Made by a program: the position numbers and the translations under genes
In this document: positions 13,061 through 25,700 of the stretch, in pieces
Layout of the letters: the number at the start of each line of letters is the position of its first letter
Numbering within the stretch: the first letter of the stretch is position 1
The notes under the pieces: generated by a model
Told to the model about the DNA's origin: nothing
The model's input: the letters and a program-made list of their open reading frames with translations, nothing else
The model's database searches: none
Assembly (NCBI GenBank): GCA_030272585.1
Contig: BSYQ01000001.1
Coordinates: 744,001-808,000, forward strand
Source of the DNA: Bryopsis sp. KO-2023
Lineage: Eukaryota; Chlorophyta; Ulvophyceae; Bryopsidales; Bryopsidaceae
Length of the DNA stretch: 64,000 nt
Reading direction: 5' to 3'

Positions 13061-15760
13061 ATGTCATTACCCCCGAGTTCGAGCGACGCAGGAGGGAAAG
13101 CAGAACTGGAGGAAGCCTTGATGGAGAACGGCAACCCTATCGAAAATGGGGACGTTGAGGCCCAGGCCTCAGGGCGACTCGCGCGACAAACCACGTTGTC
13201 GTCGAAGGTGAAATACTACGCCGGGCTGGCGGTGTCGCGCAACCCCGTGCAGTATTCCAAAGAGCATGAGGAAGCCGAGGTACAAGCTCTCGATGATCCT
13301 GCTAGTCCTGCTGGCGACGGCGGCGTAAGGTAACTTGATGGCACCAGTTTGGGGTTTCTGACTTTTCCTGCGTTTCAGCAACGCCAGCGATATTGATCTC
13401 AACGCAGCGTGTGTGTGGAACGGTATGGACCGGTTTCTGACGAAAAACGCACAGGAAGGGGTAGTGAGATTTGTTGCTTGAAATTCGAATTGTGCTGTTG
13501 GGGTAAACCCGGAGGGGAGAGGAAATAACCTTACTCGGCTTGGACGATTGCTAGATTTCGCCACGCCGTGTGGAGAATTCGGGAGGGTATGTCGATTCGA
13601 CGCCATGCCAAGGGGGTCGATCAAGGCGATGGTGCCGATCGTTTCGCTGCCGCCGTGGCGCTCGAGCGAAAACTTGAAAGCCACCCACACAAGGAATCAT
13701 TGCTAGCCGCGTTGCGAAAACGGCAAAACAATGACTACTCAGGTTAGAAGGACCCTTTTGAAGCCTTTTTTTTGTTTGAATGCAGCAATGTGCCCAAATG
13801 AATGGTTGCAAATGCTGGAATGCTAAGATCGGATTGTTGTCTGGACATGCAGGTTTCACCGATCGATTGATCAACGAGCTTTTCATTCTGGGGCAAAGAG
13901 TGTTTGATTTGTAAGTCCCATGAATTTCCATTTTCGAATACATCTTGGGAATTCAAAACTGCTGTCACAGGAAAAAAAGCTACAAATTTGTGCTGAGAAG
14001 GGCCTCTAAATGCTGCCGTTGTTTTTTCTCCAGATTCACCCCGAAGTCCTTGCACTCCCACACCACGTTCTTCACGTTCGTATTCACCATCCTTCTCGTC
14101 GTCCCCTTTTGTTACATGGCTGGAGAATTCGCTCGATTCGAACTCAACGTTGTGAGTCTTTTGCCTTTTCTCTGGTAGCCCCCCCCCCTCCTGCTTTTCA
14201 GTGGGCAAATCCGATTCAGCCAATACTCTTTCCAAATCGTTTCAATTACAAACGTTTTCCTATCAGTTGTATTTCTTCCTCAAGTTTTTGCCTTTTGATT
14301 TTTCTTTTCTTTGCTGTTTCGGATTCCCACACCTTGTGACACACACTCGAATCACTTTCGTTTTTGCCCTCCGTTTTCTGGAACATTCGACTGAAGCTGG
14401 GTTTCAAGAAGTGAAAAAGCACATTGCATGAAATCGTTTTTCTGGCTTGTGTCAGCAACGAGTTGGACCTGAAGTCGTTGGCTACGGGCCAAAGGCTTTG
14501 ACGCAATGGATGGTGTCGTCTGACAATGCATACGAATTCAACAGCGTTTTCTTGATCAAATGGGGTGGACGGTACCTCCCTAAAATGAAGAATGGCCAAG
14601 ACATCCATCGTTGGGTTACGTCCCTCCTGCTTCATCTGGATTTCCAGCACATCATCAACAACTTGATCCTGTTCTGGTTGTTTTCCTCCCATCTGGAACA
14701 CAAGTATGGGACGTGGCGAATCGCACTGCTGACCTTTTTGGCTGGAATCGGAGGCAACTTCCTTTCCGCTGCTTTCGAGGTATTGGCATGTATAATGCGA
14801 TCGGCGGTGTTTGGCTAAGATAGTGACGCAATCGTACAGTTGTTCATGTTGATATAGTTTTGTTAGGTTGCAACGGGGGGGAATTTGCCGGAAGCAATGT
14901 TAATCCTTGTTTACCTTGTTTTTCCTCGTTCTTGCAGGATCCGTGTTTGATTGTGGTCGGGGCAAGCGGTTGTTGTTTTGGTTTGATGGGCCTGTTCGTT
15001 GCGGACATGGTGCTCAACATCGAGACGGTGTCGTTCCCTATACTCCGTGGACTGTTCATTCTACTGATGGTGATTCTCAATATCTATACAATCTTGACCT
15101 CTGAGGTGCGATCGACTGCGCTTTGCAAAAAAAAACAAAAGTTTCCACTTCTCATTTCATGTGGAATCTTATCAGAAGCAGATTCAGCTGGTTTTCGTTT
15201 CTAAAGACTCGAAGAAATTCAAATCAAGTCGAATCTTGACCTATTATTTTGAATTTTGTTTTTACAAAGTACTTTTTTTGAATCGTGAAAGGAAGTTTGC
15301 TTTTTTTGATGTGTGTGCATGTGCATGTGTCTGTTTTGTTTTTTTTCCAACTTAGGGTACCTCAAACATTTCGCATCTTGGAGGGTTCGTGGCCGGTCTT
15401 TTTCCCAGTTTTATTTTCCTCCCCAATCTCAAGTGGGAAAAATACGAAGCTTCTTTTCCCTTCCTTGGTGAGTCCAGCAGCTAACCTGCCCTGCCCAAAC
15501 ATGCATTCACATTGAAATTCCAACTCTTCTTGCCATATTCTTGAGCTCCAACAAGCTGTTTTTTTTTTTTGGTTTGGTTTGGGTTCATTCTGTTTGAATT
15601 CTTTGATTGGATTATTATAAAAAACTGAAATTACATGGAATGTTTTTTGTTTTTTTTTGGCTGAATTGCAGGTGGTTTCACGATGGTGTTCTTTTTCCTG
15701 TGCTTGCCAATATATTTGTATGCTTACCGCATAAACGCGCTTGATACCCAATGCAGATGA
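13061..15760 (+). CDS. Rhomboid-family intramembrane serine protease
   Basis: Rhomboids cut transmembrane helices within the membrane, using a Ser-His dyad. About eight or nine exons run from ATG 13061 (MSLPPSSSDAGG) to TGA 15758-15760. The cytosolic N-terminal part is soluble and acidic. A first membrane helix (TTFFTFVFTILLVVPFCYMA) lies at about 14060-14130. HRWVTSLLLHLDFQHIINNL at 14610-14670 is the conserved TM2 signature. GASGCCFGLMG at about 14965-15000 contains the GxSG nucleophile Ser, and SHLGGFVAG at about 15370-15400 supplies the TM6 His. The last exon (from about 15671) encodes one more helix and a short tail. An in-frame upstream start at 12950 is possible, but it would add a hydrophobic lead not expected for this soluble N-terminus. 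Both catalytic residues are present, so it should be active. Cellular membrane unknown. Confidence 0.93.
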
Positions 15761-17100
15761 AAAAAAAATTTGACCAAAAAGAGTTTAGTGTGAAAATTCC
15801 ATGGAAAAAAGAAAAGGAAACAAAAAAAAATTCAATGGAAAAGAGAAAAGGAAATGGGGGGAGGGGAATCAATGGTCAAGTTGAATTTTCTTATGTTTGG
15901 AGAGGAGGGCAAACTTCTTTTTTTTCTTTTGTTTTTTTTTTGTTTTTTTTATGCTTTGTTTGTCAATCCACTGTGACTGCGAATTTTTGCTGATTTCTTG
16001 GAAATTTCAGTTTGATTTTGGGGCGTTATGCTATTTTGCAAAACCTTCCAAGACATTGACACTCACAGGGATGGTTTTTCGTTACTTTTTTTTTTTTTTT
16101 TTTTGGGGGGGGGGGGGAGAGGGGAGAGGCGAGAGGGATAACGGAGTTATGATTGTGGTTGGGTGGGGAGAGGGCAGTTATGGATGGGGTCAGAAAAATT
16201 AAAAGTTTAGTCATCTGTTTTCCACGTTGGCGGGCGCAGTATTGTGGGTGGTTTTGGTTTTTTCTCAATATGTTTCTTCTTTTTTGGATTGCTAGTACTT
16301 GCAGTATTTGTCAATGCCTGTTTGGTTGATCGCTTTTTTTGTGTTTCTTCAAAATCAAAGTTTGGATTTTCATTATCAAACTTTTTATTTATTGTGACTT
16401 GTGCTATGAGATTTTGCAATCAAAATGAAGGTTGGCTCAAGAGGTTTGGTGGAGAAGAAAACAATTTTTTCTCCTTTTTTGGAAGTGTACTTTTAACAGT
16501 GTTGAGTTTTTATCGGTTTTTTATTTCTGGGCATGAGCAAATCAAGAGACTTTTTTTTTTCTTTTTATTTACGCACTTGGGATCAAGAAGTGTTTTTGAC
16601 TTTTTCATTTTTTGTCTCGATTGTGAGCTGGTGATGGTGGTCTGGACTGGGGGGGAGGATGTGGATAGACTGGAGCAACCCAAAATGATGAATTGTTCTG
16701 GCAGCAGCAATTCCAGCAAATTCTGTTGACATTATCACCTCTCTGGGATGTGACTGAGCTCAAAACACTGATGTATCCTGTGTCTCTCATTTTGTAAGGA
16801 GTTTAAAATTCCGCATTTTGGTCTATGACTTGGGCAGAAAGAGGATTATGCATGATCTTGGATGCTGTATTTCTTTGTTTTTCTTTATTTTATTTTTGTC
16901 AATGAATTCAGATACACAATCAATTGTCGACAGCATGATGCATGCAACTTTTCAATCTTTGAGCTGACTAATGCAGGATATCCCAGTTTCAATTGGGGCA
17001 AGAATTGTCAAAGCTGCTCCACTGACTGTTAAAAAATAGAGAACAATAAAAAAAGGGGCGAGGCACAAATCCAACTAATTCAAGAATAAATTCTTTGAGG
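15761..17100. other. Convergent intergenic region, G/T-rich low complexity
   Basis: This region lies between the 3' ends of the rhomboid and ferredoxin genes. Up to about 16700 the plus strand is rich in G and T and poor in C, with long T runs and a T19-G13 junction at 16086-16117. Open frames here are low-complexity (Phe, Gly or Lys-rich) and not credible proteins. It presumably holds both 3' UTRs and polyadenylation signals; AATAAA-like sequences occur near 17045 and 17085. Confidence 0.6.
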
Positions 17101-18623
17101 TTAAGCAACCTCCTTCCCGATATTTCTAGAGGCACTGGGAATTTTAACTTTGAGATGATCTAGCTCCTTGCACGCTTTGATTTGGCATCCCAGTCGTGAC
17201 CTGATAGATGCCCAACACAAATTGGAAGAGTCAGTCATGCAGCTCCTTGAAGAAAGCAACTCTTTTTGAATCATTCAGACACACCAAGTGTTCCTCTTTT
17301 GGCACTGTGTGTAAAAATTATGACCTCCCTTTCAATATCTTTTTCCTTGCATTTTATAAATTTTGGATCAGACAACCCATCTACTCTGGAAAACCATATT
17401 CAAAAAAGTTTATATGAACACACAAAGTTGGAAAAAGTTATATATGCTGCATCCCAACCCAGGAAACTAAACATAACACCTACATAAATTTTGACTGGAT
17501 CTTAACATGGTATTGACAGGATGCCCTCAAAGGAGCCCAACAATATGCATTCTTGCTATTGCTTCTTGATAAAGATGCTTACGTTTCTGTCAACCCGAAT
17601 GCTAAATCCAACATATCGTTTTCGTCATCATCAGGTTCATCCAGCTTGTCATAGTACGCTTGATCCTGCCACCAAAAAAAAGAAAAGAAAAACATCAATT
17701 CTTGCACCAAAAATAGGCCAATATGCATGACACAAAATTCCAGAAAAATCTCCTGGCATGGCTTATTGATTTTTTACAAGATGTAAGGTTTAAGATTTGG
17801 TCAAATTGATAAAACAACAGAATAATTGAAAATCATCATGACAGAGTTTCGACCCACCTCTACGATTACGTGACATGTTGAACACGCAAGCGAGCCCTCA
17901 CATGCCCCTTCAAACACAGCAGGCAATTTTACATCCTCTTTAACACCACAAAGAAAATGAAAGGTACATGATATTTTCACCACAATTGCAATGTTCTTTT
18001 TGGGTGATCGCAAATTATAACATTCCCCTTTTGAATAGGTACTCAATATCCACATAAGCTTTTGCTGACCAAAAATTGCACAATCCCTGAAAGCGATGCA
18101 TGCAATTTTTCAAGGATGACATCCTTCATGGAATAAACATCCCTAGTCCTCATTCATTTGCCTGGTCTACATTTTTGACTCTATTTTTATTTTTTGAAAA
18201 AAATGTGTGTAAAATTAGAAAAACCTCTGGTGCTCACCTTCCAAGTCGATATCGTTGCTATGGGCCACCTCCAACAGCGACTGCCCCATCGGCGCTCGAA
18301 CCTGACGCTCTTGCCCGTCCCTCTCAACAAAAGTTACCTGAATTCTGAACAACCCACACACATCCTCAAAACTGCACCAACAGAGGTAACGCCCCTTGCC
18401 CAACGCGCTGATTTAAAACTCACGATGGTGCGTTTGGGTCCACCTCTTTACTCCCGTGTTGGGGAACTGGGGAGGTGTGAATCCCTGCGGTGCGGGCATC
18501 GCTGCTCCACCAACTGCCCAAGGAGACCAAGCTTTGCCAACCTCCGACGCGTAGACACTCCACGTCGGACATAGAGCTTTGTTTTACGGCTGCACTCGCA
18601 CTTCGAGCTAATCGACCGAACAT
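17101..18623 (-). CDS. Mitochondrial-type [2Fe-2S] ferredoxin (adrenodoxin/Yah1 family)
   Basis: Adrenodoxin-type ferredoxins pass electrons from NADPH-ferredoxin reductase to Fe-S cluster assembly, and in some lineages to heme A or steroid synthesis, in the mitochondrial matrix. Five exons: about 18623-18424, 18343-18240, 17941-17867, 17665-17585 and 17208-17101. The N-terminus (MFGRLARSASAAVKQ...) is basic and Ser/Ala-rich and is followed by a TAGIHTS segment, a typical matrix presequence. The core starts at VTFVERDGQERQVRAPMGQS. GACEGSLACSTCHVIVE gives the C-x5-C-x2-C ligands, and SRLGCQIK gives the fourth Cys; DEPDDDENDMLDLAFGLT between them is the acidic partner-docking segment. All ligands are present. 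A start 33 bases upstream (18656) is in frame and possible. The gene is divergent from ValRS with about 180-230 bases between starts. Confidence 0.93.
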
Positions 18624-18802
18624 CGCGCCACCCTTATCTTCGTCGCGCAACTCCAATACGAGTTTTCGCCGCGCGCAGAAATTTGGTGTCCAGGGAGCCC
18701 TGAGCCCCCTCTATATCATGACATAAGCAATTTTACGTCGGCTACGTAAGTGGAACGGATGACCGACCGTCAAGTCGAAAAAAGGATTAGAAGGGTGGAC
18801 AA
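18624..18802. promoter_or_regulatory. Compact divergent promoter, ferredoxin / ValRS
   Basis: Only about 180 bases separate the two divergent start codons (or about 230 if ValRS starts at 18855), so both promoters overlap. The segment has several CpG dinucleotides and a CTACGTAAG element near 18740-18750. No TATA box is evident. Confidence 0.5.
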
Positions 18803-21800
18803 ATGCAATTGTATTTTGCAAAGCCACATTCATTCCCTCCCTGTTGGTCGACAATGGCCATGCTACAGAATTTGTGCAAGCACAGTTGTTGTGGCGTCGC
18901 TGCGAAGCGAGTGGTGTTTTTTAGATCTCTGGGTAGAAATGCACATGTTGGACGCGCTCCTGTAAAACGCTGGTCAGACCAATACCAACACTACCGCCCA
19001 CAGCGAAGGGGCCTCTCAGCAGCGGCTGTGAGCGTCGACAAAGTCGCCCCCGTGGCACCTTTTGGTAGGACCACCTAATCGAATAACGTGGTTTTCTCGA
19101 TCAGTGAAATTTTGCATGCACAGGAATATCACATCTTCTTTGCATTGTGTTTGGATTCAGTGGGTGGGCAGCAGTCAAGCTGATCAAACCAATAAAATAA
19201 AATTAACATGAATATCTGGGAGCAACTACATAAAAACTGTAATTAAATAGTAATTTTGTTTTTCATCCAGATGCAACATCGGCGAAAGACCTCCCAAAGA
19301 ACTTTGACCCGCAAGCATCGGAAGAGAAAATCTACCAATGGTAACAATCCCACAACGAAATTTCCATGAGAAGTTGAATTTGAAATAAAAATTGAATGGT
19401 ATGCCCAAGGGCCTTTCTTTGTTCATATATGTGAAGATCAACAGCTGGGGCGTCATGCAGGTGGGAATCGAGCGGGTTTTTCCAGCCTGACATGGAATCA
19501 AAGGGGGAGCCATATGTTGTGCCGATGCCGCCCCCAAATGTGACCGGTAGATTGCACATGGGGCATGCCATGTTTGTCACGCTACAAGACATCATGGTTC
19601 GCTTCGCCAGAATGAGGGGTCGGTGCACATTATGGATTCCAGGCACTGATCATGCCGGAATTGCCACACAGGTAGAGTGATATTTTCAACTTTTTATTTT
19701 TTGGGGGGGAATTGCTACAAAACCCTAATTTCTTTTTTTTTTCTCTATTTTATTGTATTTTCTGAGGTTGATTGTCCAGGCAAGGTGTGTAGGTATGTTC
19801 ATGCATGTGCAGATTTTGGGCGAGCAAAGTTGGATTTTTTAAGAGCACTGGAAATCGAACTGAGTGGAAAAAGCACGTGCAATTTTTTCAAAGGGTGCAT
19901 CTTTTGCTGATAACTGACAGGTGTGGTGCCCTGCAGATGGTGGTGGAGAAAATGCTCAATGAGGAGGGACTCGGACGGGAGGAGCTTGGCCGGGAAAAAT
20001 TTGTCGAGAGGGTCTGGGATTGGAAGGCGGAGTGAGTGATTATGTCCGTAAGTGCTGTCTGTGTTTTTTTTCTTAAACCTTGAATAATGTGATGCTCTTT
20101 CTCGTTGACCATTTCAGAAACCATAATCGATTTGCTCCAGGTTTTGTCCATATTCTTGAAAAAGGCATCTTCACCCGAACAAAGGACTGTGTGTTTACAA
20201 AAAAATTGAACGAAAAAACAAGAAGAAGAGGAAAAAAAATCCCAGGAGTCGTTGATTGAGAATTTGTTGCAGATATGGGGGCTATATCACTCGTCAAATG
20301 AGGCGACTCGGGGCATCATGCGATTGGACACGGGAACGGTTTACTCTGGACGAAGGGCTATCAGGTACTTTCCACTTTCTTCTTCCACTTTCTGAAAGAT
20401 CTTTAGAAGCCCTGAAGATTTCCCATCTTTTTCCCACTTGGAAAATACTTTAGACTTGGACGAATGCAGGCAGCAGTGCACAGTATATATATGCATGTAG
20501 TGTTGTGATGTTTTAACAATGGAACTGCGCGACAGGTTCTGTTGTCGAGGCATTTGTTCGACTCCACGAAAAGGGTTTGATCTACAAGGGGAGCTACATG
20601 GTGAATTGGGCACCCAAGCTCCGCACAGCTGTGTCTGACCTGGAAGTGGAGTACACCGAGGAGCAAGGCACCTTGTATTACTTCAAGTACGACCTGAGTC
20701 TGACCCACATTAATCACCGTCCCCATTGAATCAGACATGCCATGAGTTGTTATTCTGCGATTGCTCAGTTCTTTCAAAAACTCTCCATCAGGTACCCCCT
20801 TCACGACAGCTCCGATCACATCCCTGTAGCAACCACCCGTCCGGAGACCATTCTCGGTGATACTGCTGTGGCTGTGCATCCGGAGGACGATCGATACAAG
20901 CATTTGATTGGGAAGGAGTGCATCGTCCCCACCACAGGCCGCCGAATCAAAGTGGTTGGGGATGAGTATGTCGACAGGGAATTTGGAACAGGGGCACTGA
21001 AAATCACACCCGGCCATGACCCCAATGACTACGAAATCGGCAAGCGGCTTGATCTGGACATCATTAACATAATGAACAAGGATGCAACCTTGAATGAGAA
21101 TGCTGGCGACTATGCTGGGATGGACCGGTTCGAGGCAAGAAAAGCCTTGTGGGCTGACATGGAGAAAATCGATCTGGTGATCAAGAAGGAGCCTTACCAA
21201 ACCCGGGTGCCACGAAGCCAGAGGGGTGGGGAAGTGATCGAGCCGCTCGTGTCAGACCAATGGTTTGTCAGGATGGAAGGGCTGGCTAAGCCCGCATTGG
21301 ATGCTGTAGCTTCTGGGGAGGTCAAAATCATGCCGGAACGCTATGTCAAAGTGTTCAACCGGTGGCTATCTGACATCAAGGACTGGTGCATATCAAGGCA
21401 ATTGTGGTGGGGGCACAGAATTCCAGTTTGGTATGTGAGGGGGGAAAATGTGTCGAATGGTGGTACGGAGCCATATATCGTTGCTAGGAATGAGACAGAA
21501 GCCCTGCAGCTGGCTGTCGAGAAGTATGGGGAAGGGGTGACCCTGGAACAAGAAGTGGATGTGTTGGACACCTGGTTTTCATCAGGGTTATGGCCTTTCA
21601 GCACGTTGGGTTGGCCAGATGAGTCTGAGTCAGACCTGCAGCGATTCTATCCAGGGCACATGCTGGAAACCGCCCATGATATCTTGTTTTTCTGGGTTGC
21701 CAGGATGGTGATGATGGGAATTGAGTTCACTGGTAAGGCTCCATTTTCCACGATTTATTTGCATGGATTGGTTAGGGATGACAAAGGCAGAAAAATGTCA

Positions 21801-22913
21801 AAATCTCTGGGCAACGTGATCGACCCTTTGAAAACCATAGAGGAAGTTGGTGCGGACCCTTTGAGATTCGGGCTCATCACTGGAACGGCAGCCGGACAAG
21901 ACCTCAATTTGTCAATGGAGAGGGTCATGTCGGCCAGAAACTTCACCAATAAGCTTTGGAACATCGGTAAATTCATCGGGTTCAATTTGCCTGACGATCC
22001 AGAGCTGCTGGCAAAGTTTTCCGAGAGGAAGTTTCAGTCCACCGACGCTTTGGAAGGCCTTTCGCTGTCTGAGCAATGGATTTTGACCCGGTTGCATGTT
22101 GTCATTGATGATGTCACGGTTCTACAAGAGAAATATGATCTCGGGGAAGCTGGCCGGCGACTGTACGACTTCGTTTGGGGGGATTTTGCTGATTGGTTTG
22201 TGGAGGCAGCCAAGACTCAGCTGTATGGGGACGATTCGGACGCCAAGGAAACATCCCAAGCGGTGCTGGTTTACTGTTATGACAAGATTTTGAAAATGTT
22301 GCATCCATTCATGCCATATGTCACTGAGGAGCTCTGGCAAGCTATGCCCCATGTGGGGACTGCTTTGGTAGCTTCAGAATGGCCGGACGTGGGTGCTGCC
22401 AAGAGTGATTCTGCCTTGACACAGTTCGACGCCCTGCAAATGGTGGTGAAATCTGTACGGAACCTCCGGGCAGAATACAATGTCGATTTGGGCCGAAAGG
22501 TTGCTGCAACGATCATTGTTCAGGATGAAGAAATCCGGACTGCGATCGACAAGGAACTGAGCGTTTTAGTAGCTTTGGCAAGACTGGACCCTGACAGAGT
22601 GGCTGTGGTGGGAAGCTTGGGGGGTGACCCTGATCCAAATTCTGTCACATGCGTGGTGAAGGATGGAATAGAAGTTTCGTTGCCGATGTCGGGGTTGTTC
22701 GATGCTGCTAAAGAATTGGACCGGCTGCAAAAGCAGCTAGAGAAGGTGGAGAAAGAGCTGTCAGGGCTGCAAGGCCGGTTGAACAATGAAAAGTTCGTTG
22801 CGAATGCAGCCAAGGATGTCGTGGAAAAGGTTCGAACCCAGAAGCGAGAGGTGGAGCAGCAAGCTACCCAGATTCAGGAAAAAATGGCTCAAATGAAAAG
22901 GCTTGTCGATTGA
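18803..22913 (+). CDS. VARS: Valyl-tRNA synthetase, organelle-targeted or dual-targeted
   Basis: This class Ia enzyme charges tRNA-Val and hydrolyses mischarged Thr-tRNA. Exons: about 18803-19070, 19271-19338, 19461-19671, 19936-20031, 20273-20364, 20539-20686 and 20792-22913 (TGA). Splice phases join to ...[18 protein letters not shown] and [29 protein letters not shown] holds the HIGH motif (HMGH), [13 protein letters not shown] lies in the CP1 editing domain, and [10 protein letters not shown] is the KMSKS loop. The last about 75 residues form the charged coiled-coil tRNA arm ([19 protein letters not shown]), typical of bacterial-type enzymes. The first exon encodes a basic, Ser/Ala/Arg-rich leader ([19 protein letters not shown]) that looks like a transit peptide. 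Starts at 18803, 18855 and 18861 are in frame and could yield differently targeted forms. About 1000 residues. Confidence 0.95.
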
Positions 22914-23845
22914 ATTATAAAATTGAAAGATAGCACGAGATTTTTGAGGGATTCTTTGAGGCAGGTTCGGGAAATTTTGATGGCCAACTGTGTTTATCAC
23001 AAGTATGGGTATGGCCTTGTCAGTTTTGTGTAACATGTGGCCCCCACAATTCACTTCTAAAACACATCCCGGAAAATCCTGACAAGTGTTGCGTTGGTAA
23101 TCATGACAATACAAAGTGCTGCTAATTTTCCAACCATTTTGAGGGAATTCCGCGTCCTGCCTCGCCACCACATCCCCCCTCATCTATGATATTACTTGTC
23201 ATGAGTCTTTTCACACTATTTTCTACATACTTTTTTGTTGATTCTAAGCAGTGGCTTGGTGAGAAGTTGGCTTTCATCATTGGTTTGAGTGTCGCTGAAT
23301 GAGTTGGGCTAATTTTTTTTTCCTGAAAAACTTGAGAACCACCACACCACAGTGAAGAAAGAAGTCCATGAACAATTTTCTCCAGCTTTTTCTGAAAATA
23401 AAACTCCAGGCACACACATCCCTGGGGGCTCTTGGAATTCTTCACTAGTGTTTGCGTTGTTTGTTAAGGGCCTACAAAACAAGCTTTCTTCGGAAGGGAG
23501 AAGGAGGAAAGATGAATTCATGGAAACAGCGAAAAAAGCAAAGTTTTGTTTGCACCTCAATCAGCAAAAATAAACAAGGAAAGGCCAAAAATGCTAGGTT
23601 GCGTTTTTTTGTCAGGATTGGAGCCACAAAGCAAACCAGAGGAATTTCCCACCAACCGCCGCGGTCCATTCCCAAGTCGTGACAATTTTCACAATCGTCA
23701 CAGGATTCTCATCATCAGGTCTTTTCCTGTCACGCTCAGACTGGCTCCAGAACCGCCAGAAACTGTTGCTGCCAAAGACGCGCACGAGTCAAAATCCCGT
23801 AGAGGGTTCTTTCGCGATTCAAACAATCCACCGATTCACGTCAAC
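22914..23845. other. Intergenic region, ValRS 3' side to secreted-protein gene
   Basis: This stretch contains the ValRS 3' UTR and the promoter of the next gene. Short open frames on both strands (for example 23352-23682) do not look like conserved protein. I see no RNA gene or repeat. Confidence 0.4.
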
Positions 23846-25700
23846 ATGGCTTTCCAATTCGCGTGCGGGCTTCTCCTTTTATCTGCCCTGTGCGGCGCCG
23901 TCCCATCTTCATCAAGTCAGTTCCCGTCTGTGTTTTGTTTGCTCTCCCTCCTGATTTGCCATTTTCTGGTGTTTAGCAACATCGGCTGTGTGCCGAAAGT
24001 AACTCTGAACTGGATACGAGGTATGAACGATACTTTTTTTCTTGTTGCGAAGGTGCCGTGAGGAGCTTGACCCAAGCGGACACCAGCTGCCTGGCTTTCA
24101 GCAATCTCCAGATCGTCAGCATCAACGCGAGGTGCTCAGGGAAAGCTGTTGCTTCTTGTGAGGTGTGCAAACTGATTGTATCCACGCATGCACAAAGACG
24201 ATCGAGCCTCCGTTGGGAACAGGCTCGCACTGTGCGCATGTAACTTTAAAGCTAGGAGGGAAATTTCCTTTTTTTTGACCCAACCCCTACTCACTTTCCT
24301 TGTTTGGCTATGCATGTTCGGTTGAGCATGGCTCTGTTTCCCTCCGACAGGAAGTTGTGGCTGGAAAACAAGCGCTGGGAGAGGTACTCGAGACATGGAT
24401 TGAGGCTGGTATCTGCGAAAAGGAAGCCCGCGAAAATGCATCCAAAAATGTGGCGGCAACGGTAGGGAGTATCTGGTCCAGCACATTCGCTACTGTTGAC
24501 TGCGAGGGGGAAAGTTTTGGATGCGGCTGGGCGGTGTCCGCCGCAAGCACCAAGACATGGGGGAAATCGTTGGCCCAATCTTTGCTGGACGCATTGAAAG
24601 GTGCCTCCGAAGCTGGCAAAGGGGGGGAGGACATCGAAACAGATTTGTGCGAAACTGATGTCTTAAAGGTGGAGGGGGTGCTGGGGAATTTCGCCGAGGA
24701 TGCAATAGTGAAAATATGTGTGGAAGGCGGCGAGAAGTCCGACTTTGAAGAGCTCTATGTTGGCCTGGCTGCGGCCGACATCTCAATTGCTTTGGAGAAT
24801 GCCGTTGCCAGTATTTGCGGTGGTGGGTCGCGATTCCAAACTATATAGCCAATAGATCGAATCCAAGTATCTAAAAATTGTTTCTGTATCGGTGCAGTTT
24901 GCACGCTTGTCCTGGGTTTTATTCGATAAAAAAGAAGGACGATGTGTGTTCGTATTGTTGTGAATGCACTTGCCGACTTGATGATTGCCAAACTTGCCTA
25001 GAATCCCAGTGGAAAGATCTCCAGACTAGCAAAATCTGAGATAATAATAAGAATTTTTAGCAATAAAAGCTTCTTTGTACACACAGGCACAGAGGGGACG
25101 TCCACATGCTTGGCCAACGCACCTCAAAGTGAGTGGCTTGACGAGAGCTTGGACGATCTCGTTGCAGGGGAGGAGAGTATTGAACCATGCGTTGATCAAT
25201 ACATCGTCTCCAGATGCTGCACAGAAGCAGCCAAAGGGCGTGGCTATTGTGTGTGTACAAGGTGGGTTATCTACTCAATATCAAAAACTGAAGACGATAA
25301 AGGCAAATTTGCACTCTTAAGAAATTTCTCAGTATTGGCATCTTTTATTTTTGCCCTCGAAAGAGCATATGGTGTTGTTTGTATTGACTTTGACTGAAAT
25401 TTAATAAATTGATGTTTGCTCAGGATTTGTTTTTGGGATATCTTACAGCGTGACAGAAAGTTTTTATTGTTTTATTTTTAACGCTGTGTGAATTTCATTA
25501 CACTTGATTGTAGCTTGAATTCTAAAATCTTGAAATCATTCTTGCCCCCAGCCCAAATTTTGTTGCTTCAGACCAGTACTTGTCTGGCACTGAATAATTT
25601 CCATTGCAACAGATGTGCAAACCCCTTGAAAAACGAAGAGATAATGCGTGTTGATTCCGTGGCTTGGAGGGATGCCAACGGTGAGAGGTGTTATTGTTGA
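23846..25700 (+). CDS. Secreted cysteine-rich protein, unknown function
   Basis: I do not recognise the family. Five exons join with consistent phases: 23846-23915, 24053-24162, 24351-24822, 25087-25261 and 25613-25700, giving 304 residues. The N-terminus MAFQFACGLLLLSALCGAVP is a clear signal peptide, with likely cleavage after residue 18-20. No later membrane helix is seen, so the product should be secreted or lumenal. About 18 Cys are spread over the mature chain (TSC, ARCSG, SCE, GICEK, VDCEG, FGCGW, TDLCETD, VKICVE, SICGG, TCLAN, EPCVD, RCCTE, GYCVCTRC, and ERCYC at the end), implying several disulfides. The middle (residues about 60-215) is acidic and helix-prone. C-terminal segments ending GYCVCTRC and GERCYC look like a degenerate repeat. 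It could be a lineage-specific cell-wall or defence protein, but that is a guess. Confidence 0.75.

Noticed and set aside
23916-24052. A small extra exon (about 23975-24020) in the secreted-protein gene
   Set aside because: It is flanked by AG and GT but its frames either meet a stop or break the phase, while direct joining of 23915 to 24053 is in phase.
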